15,979 nucleotides of DNA from DAORHV01 sp964448405 (GTDB lineage Bacteria > Patescibacteriota > Gracilibacteria > Peribacterales > Peribacteraceae), in the NCBI GenBank assembly GCA_964448405.1, contig CAYUVW010000027.1, forward strand, positions 1-15,979. Reading direction: 5' to 3'. Below the pieces are notes generated by a model. It was not told the origin of the DNA. It was given only the letters and a program-made list of their open reading frames with translations, and ran no database searches. Of this stretch, positions 14,614-15,979 are shown piece after piece. Made by a program: the position numbers and the translations under genes. Within the stretch, counting starts at the first letter, position 1. Every line of letters begins with the position of its first letter.

Positions 14614-14624
14614 TGGTGGAGATG
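14614..14624. repeat. Copy C of the direct repeat: tmRNA acceptor 3' strand plus CCA
   Basis: TGGTGGAGATG here is the complement of the tmRNA terminus CATCTCCACCA. The repeated unit coincides exactly with the seven acceptor-stem bases, the discriminator A and CCA. To its left lies TTAGTCAG (14596-14603), a near inverted repeat of the CTGATTA found to the right of copies A and B. Confidence 0.65.
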
Positions 14625-14843
14625 CCGGGAGTTGAACCCGGGTCCAACGTGTACGCCAACGGTCAGTACGATCATGATCCTTCCGATTCTCTCAGCCCCT
14701 TAGGAAGGAACAAGGATAGGGTGAGAGTGATGGCATATGAATGTTGGCAGTCCGCTATGCCGGACGGAAAGCCAGCCCCGCTAGTGACGCCTCATCCGCT
14801 CAGCGAGGATCGGCGGGGAAGCGTGTTCCGTTAAAAAACAGAA

Positions 14844-14918
14844 CTAAGCTGCAACGAGCTGTCCGAAGCTAACGGAGTTAGCGATGGACTGAACGCGAGC
14901 CATGAAATTGCTTTTGGC
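14844..14918 (-). other. tmRNA tag-peptide reading frame
   Basis: Within ssrA a frame from GCC (14918-14916) to TAG (14846-14844) encodes 24 residues beginning AKSNFMARVQ and ending SFGQLVAA, followed by the stop. The -LVAA end resembles the small hydrophobic degron that ClpXP-type proteases recognise (-LAA/-VAA). The exact resume codon is inferred; the frame is fixed by the C-terminal motif. At 24 codons it is much longer than the E. coli tag. Confidence 0.7.
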
Positions 14919-15021
14919 AATTAATTGGTGCAACGGTGGGTATCGGGAACCAGAGCAATCCCGGATCGAGACGCAGTCAACGCAGATTCACGCTGTCGAA
15001 GCCTGTCATCCCCATACATCT

Positions 15022-15147
15022 CGCGAAAGAGAAACTGCGTTTCCCTCTCGCGGGCTCTCCTTTCCAAATGGTGCGCTCCAGCCCGGAGCAAGTCCGGGCT
15101 TCGCGCGGCTTTTTAGATGGAGGCCGCATGGGTTCGAATGCCGAACC
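15022..15147 (-). other. Structured leader upstream of tmRNA: three hairpins
   Basis: As minus-strand RNA, 15052-15022 folds into an uninterrupted 14-bp hairpin (CGCGAGAGGGAAAC / GTTTCTCTTTCGCG, loop GCA) whose two G-U pairs become A-C mismatches on the other strand, so it is adapted to the tmRNA-sense transcript. A second stem lies at 15080-15100 (AGCCCGGA / TCCGGGCT) and a third at 15131-15147 (GGTTCG / CGAACC). The first ends 8 nt before the mature tmRNA 5' end. Roles could be precursor processing, premature termination or a separate small RNA. Confidence 0.5.
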
Positions 15148-15185
15148 TTTCAAAGATCTTCCGCCTTCGTTCCAGGCAGACTGCC

Positions 15186-15194
15186 AGTATACCA
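15186..15194 (-). promoter_or_regulatory. Extended -10 promoter for tmRNA
   Basis: On the minus strand TGGTATACT combines a TATACT -10 box with an upstream TGn. The start would be near 15179, giving a ~165-nt precursor leader before the mature tmRNA end at 15013. No convincing -35 is present, which is acceptable for extended -10 promoters. Confidence 0.5.
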
Positions 15195-15250
15195 CGTTCC
15201 GGCTGGATTTCGCCGCGTAAGAAATTCCCGGTCGTCACGTCAACTATTGT

Positions 15251-15346
15251 ATGCGTACCCACTCTTCCATGTTGAACGCCACGCACGCGCGCTTCTTCGC
15301 AACCGTGTTGGCAGGCATGACAGTCGCATTCCTGCTTACGATCTAG
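15251..15346 (+). CDS. Possible 31-residue single-helix peptide
   Basis: A short plus-strand frame encodes MRTHSSMLNATHARFF followed by ATVLAGMTVAFLLTI, one hydrophobic helix, ending 4 bp before the convergent holin-like gene. No ribosome-binding site or clear promoter is seen. It is the only coding-like element in the 15014-15349 interval besides the tmRNA leader. It may be a chance frame. Confidence 0.2.
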   Translation: MRTHSSMLNATHARFFATVLAGMTVAFLLTI

Positions 15347-15349
15347 TGG

Positions 15350-15745
15350 TTATTTCACCACGTGCCGCACGACCCAGTTTCCGGTGCCAAGTACCACGCT
15401 CAATACGATCCAGCCGGTTAATCCTCCGGTAATCGTCATGGCGATGAGACTGGGGTCCATTCGCAGTGTGATTTGGTACGTGAGCCACAAGAAGACGCCG
15501 TTCACCAGAATGAGCGCGAAAATGGTCGCAAACAATTTCAGTGGCAGCGTGAGAATGTCCAAAATCGGACGCAGGACGAAGTTGAGCAACGTGATGAGCG
15601 AACCAACGACCACGAATGCCGCCCAGCCGCCGAAGACCGTAAGGTACTGCGGCAGATAGCGGTCCATTAAATATACCAGCAGCACGTTCAGCGCCGCTTT
15701 CAGGGCGATGCGCATGGGCGTACTTGCGGACGATTGTTCGGCCAT
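15350..15745 (-). CDS. Phage-holin-IV-type (YvlD-like) small membrane protein
   Basis: The 131-residue protein has four hydrophobic helices and the family core GSLITLLNFVLRPILDILTL then LPLKLFATIFALILVNGVFL, matching the N-x-x-x-RP-x-x-x-x-x-x-LP pattern of the Phage_holin_4_2 / YvlD group. Despite the family name, most members are chromosomal membrane proteins of unknown function and not lysis holins. TAGAAT lies 7 nt before ATG 15745, suggesting another leaderless start. There is no sign of prophage genes around it. Confidence 0.85.
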   Translation of the reverse strand: MAEQSSASTPMRIALKAALNVLLVYLMDRYLPQYLTVFGGWAAFVVVGSLITLLNFVLRPILDILTLPLKLFATIFALILVNGVFLWLTYQITLRMDPSLIAMTITGGLTGWIVLSVVLGTGNWVVRHVVK

Positions 15746-15752
15746 TACCTGG

Positions 15753-15758
15753 ATTCTA
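15753..15758 (-). promoter_or_regulatory. Candidate -10 box of the 15745 gene
   Basis: TAGAAT on the minus strand is followed by 7 nt and the ATG. No standard -35 at 16-18 bp is visible. Confidence 0.4.
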
Positions 15759-15827
15759 GCAGAATTCTTCGATTGCCGATGTCACTATTCCTCCTCTGGT
15801 TTTTTCTTCTGCCACCCCTTTGGTGGT

Positions 15828-15979
15828 ATGAGAACTCGTTTTGAGATTTTCCCGCTCACGCCGTCTCAGGGCCCGAAGCAACAGCAAGCCCTTGGCCGTT
15901 TCAAACAGCTGATTCCTCACGCACAAGAAGCAGCCAGACGACAACATCCATTCGGTTACACAGGGAGGGTAAGGGAGGT
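15828..15979 (+). CDS. Start of a plus-strand gene, 3' partial
   Basis: From ATG 15828 the frame stays open to the end of the window (50 codons). It begins MRTRFEIFPLTPSQG and continues with a Gln/Arg-rich helical-looking stretch (QQQALGRFKQLIPHAQEAAR). No family is recognised from this fragment. It is divergent from the holin-like gene with an 82-bp intergenic gap, a reasonable spacing for back-to-back promoters. No Shine-Dalgarno precedes it; a CCACC/GGTGG mini-hairpin (15812-15826) lies directly before the ATG. Confidence 0.4.
   Translation, partial: MRTRFEIFPLTPSQGPKQQQALGRFKQLIPHAQEAARRQHPFGYTGRVRE

Larger units (their letters stand above)
11645..14624. mobile_element. Putative ssrA-stacked element 2 (~3 kb) carrying a CBASS-like module, no integrase
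   Basis: The segment is bounded by copies B and C of the 11-bp repeat, copy C being the tmRNA 3' end itself. It holds a CD-NTase (+), an S-4TM-like effector and a second CD-NTase (both -), with inward-directed promoters at each end. By eye it is AT-richer than the carotenoid region. No tyrosine or serine recombinase or transposase frame is present, so movement would need an enzyme in trans, or its gene has been lost. Confidence 0.5.
14614..15013 (-). ncRNA. ssrA: tmRNA
   Basis: A one-piece tmRNA of ~400 nt. The 5' end GGGGATGACAGGCTTCGACAG (15013 downward) is the tmRNA hallmark, and its first seven bases pair with CATCTCC before the encoded ACCA at 14617-14614, with one G-U. The T-arm CCGGG-TTCAACT-CCCGG is intact next to it. 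The RNA rescues stalled ribosomes together with SmpB by acting as tRNA-Ala and then mRNA. The 3' end doubles as the putative integration site of the neighbouring elements. No hairpin terminator is visible just downstream, as expected if inserted DNA has separated the gene from its native 3' flank. Confidence 0.95.

Noticed and set aside
14614..14660. A tRNA gene suggested by the GGTTCAA T-arm and CCA end
   Set aside because: No anticodon arm lies in register; the T-arm belongs to the tmRNA tRNA-like domain that pairs with 15007-15013.
14613..14834. Plus-strand ORF beginning MVEMPGVEPGS
   Set aside because: It is the complement of the tmRNA 3' end; such frames are a common mis-annotation over tmRNA and tRNA genes.
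15073..15114. Plus-strand terminator (GCGC outer stem, GCCCGGA/TCCGGGC inner stem, then TTTTT)
   Set aside because: No convincing plus-strand gene ends before it, and the T-run is offset from the main stem; it is more simply part of the minus-strand tmRNA leader structure.
15125..15150. tRNA-like GGTTCGAATGCC motif
   Set aside because: The five-base stem around the TTCGAAT loop does not pair and no other tRNA arms are present; it is better explained as a simple 6-bp hairpin.
14902..15432. 176-codon plus-strand ORF
   Set aside because: It runs through the tmRNA 5' part, its leader hairpins and the end of the holin-like gene, with no family features.
15350..15745. Prophage lysis gene because of the holin family name
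   Set aside because: The YvlD/holin-IV family is widespread on bacterial chromosomes and there are no endolysin or phage genes in the window.

Overview
This is a bacterial window of moderately high GC with tightly packed genes. TGA is read as a stop at several gene junctions, so the genetic code is the standard one for TGA, which argues against code-25 Gracilibacteria and against mycoplasmas. A complete tmRNA gene confirms Bacteria. The lineage cannot be fixed from sequence alone. Compact overlapping genes, almost no Shine-Dalgarno sequences, -10 boxes placed directly before start codons and a dockerin-bearing secreted protease would fit a Patescibacteria/CPR genome (Peregrinibacteria- or Peribacteria-like) or possibly a Planctomycetota-type genome. 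Both are inferences.

Layout, left to right. 1-1319: the 3' part of a polytopic membrane protein resembling GT-C glycosyltransferases, ending at a bidirectional terminator. 1408-3051 (-): a secreted metzincin-type metalloprotease with a golvesin-like domain and a C-terminal dockerin, preceded by three spaced copies of a 10-bp motif. 3322-4849: a divergent pair of unrecognised genes whose promoters overlap on one 12-bp palindrome, both apparently leaderless. 4857-5683 (-): two small housekeeping-type proteins, DUF1801-like and PhnB/VOC-like. 5738-10743 (-): a five-gene carotenoid operon in which every gene overlaps the next. Its order is polyprenyl diphosphate synthase, phytoene synthase, phytoene desaturase, UbiA-type prenyltransferase (lycopene-elongase-like), GT2 glycosyltransferase. 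With no cyclase in the operon, the simplest prediction is an acyclic, prenyl-extended (C45/C50) and possibly glycosylated carotenoid.

10880-14624 is the accessory region. The 11-bp sequence TGGTGGAGATG occurs at 10880, 11634 and 14614. The last copy is exactly the acceptor 3' strand, discriminator base and CCA of the tmRNA gene (ssrA, 14614-15013, -). The other two look like attachment-site duplications, which implies two elements stacked on the 3' end of ssrA: a ~0.75-kb one with two small genes, and a ~3-kb one carrying a CBASS-like module. That module has two related CD-NTases (cGAS/DncV-like nucleotidyltransferases) in convergent orientation and one four-helix membrane effector (S-4TM type) in operon with the second CD-NTase. 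No integrase is present in either element.

15014-15350 holds the tmRNA promoter and a structured leader. 15350-15745 (-) is a holin-IV-type (YvlD-like) small membrane protein, and a further plus-strand gene probably starts at 15828 and leaves the window.

Most relevant to the search for a new system are the ssrA-stacked, integrase-less cassettes with the double-cyclase/single-effector CBASS, then the acyclic carotenoid operon, then the recurrent leaderless promoter architecture.
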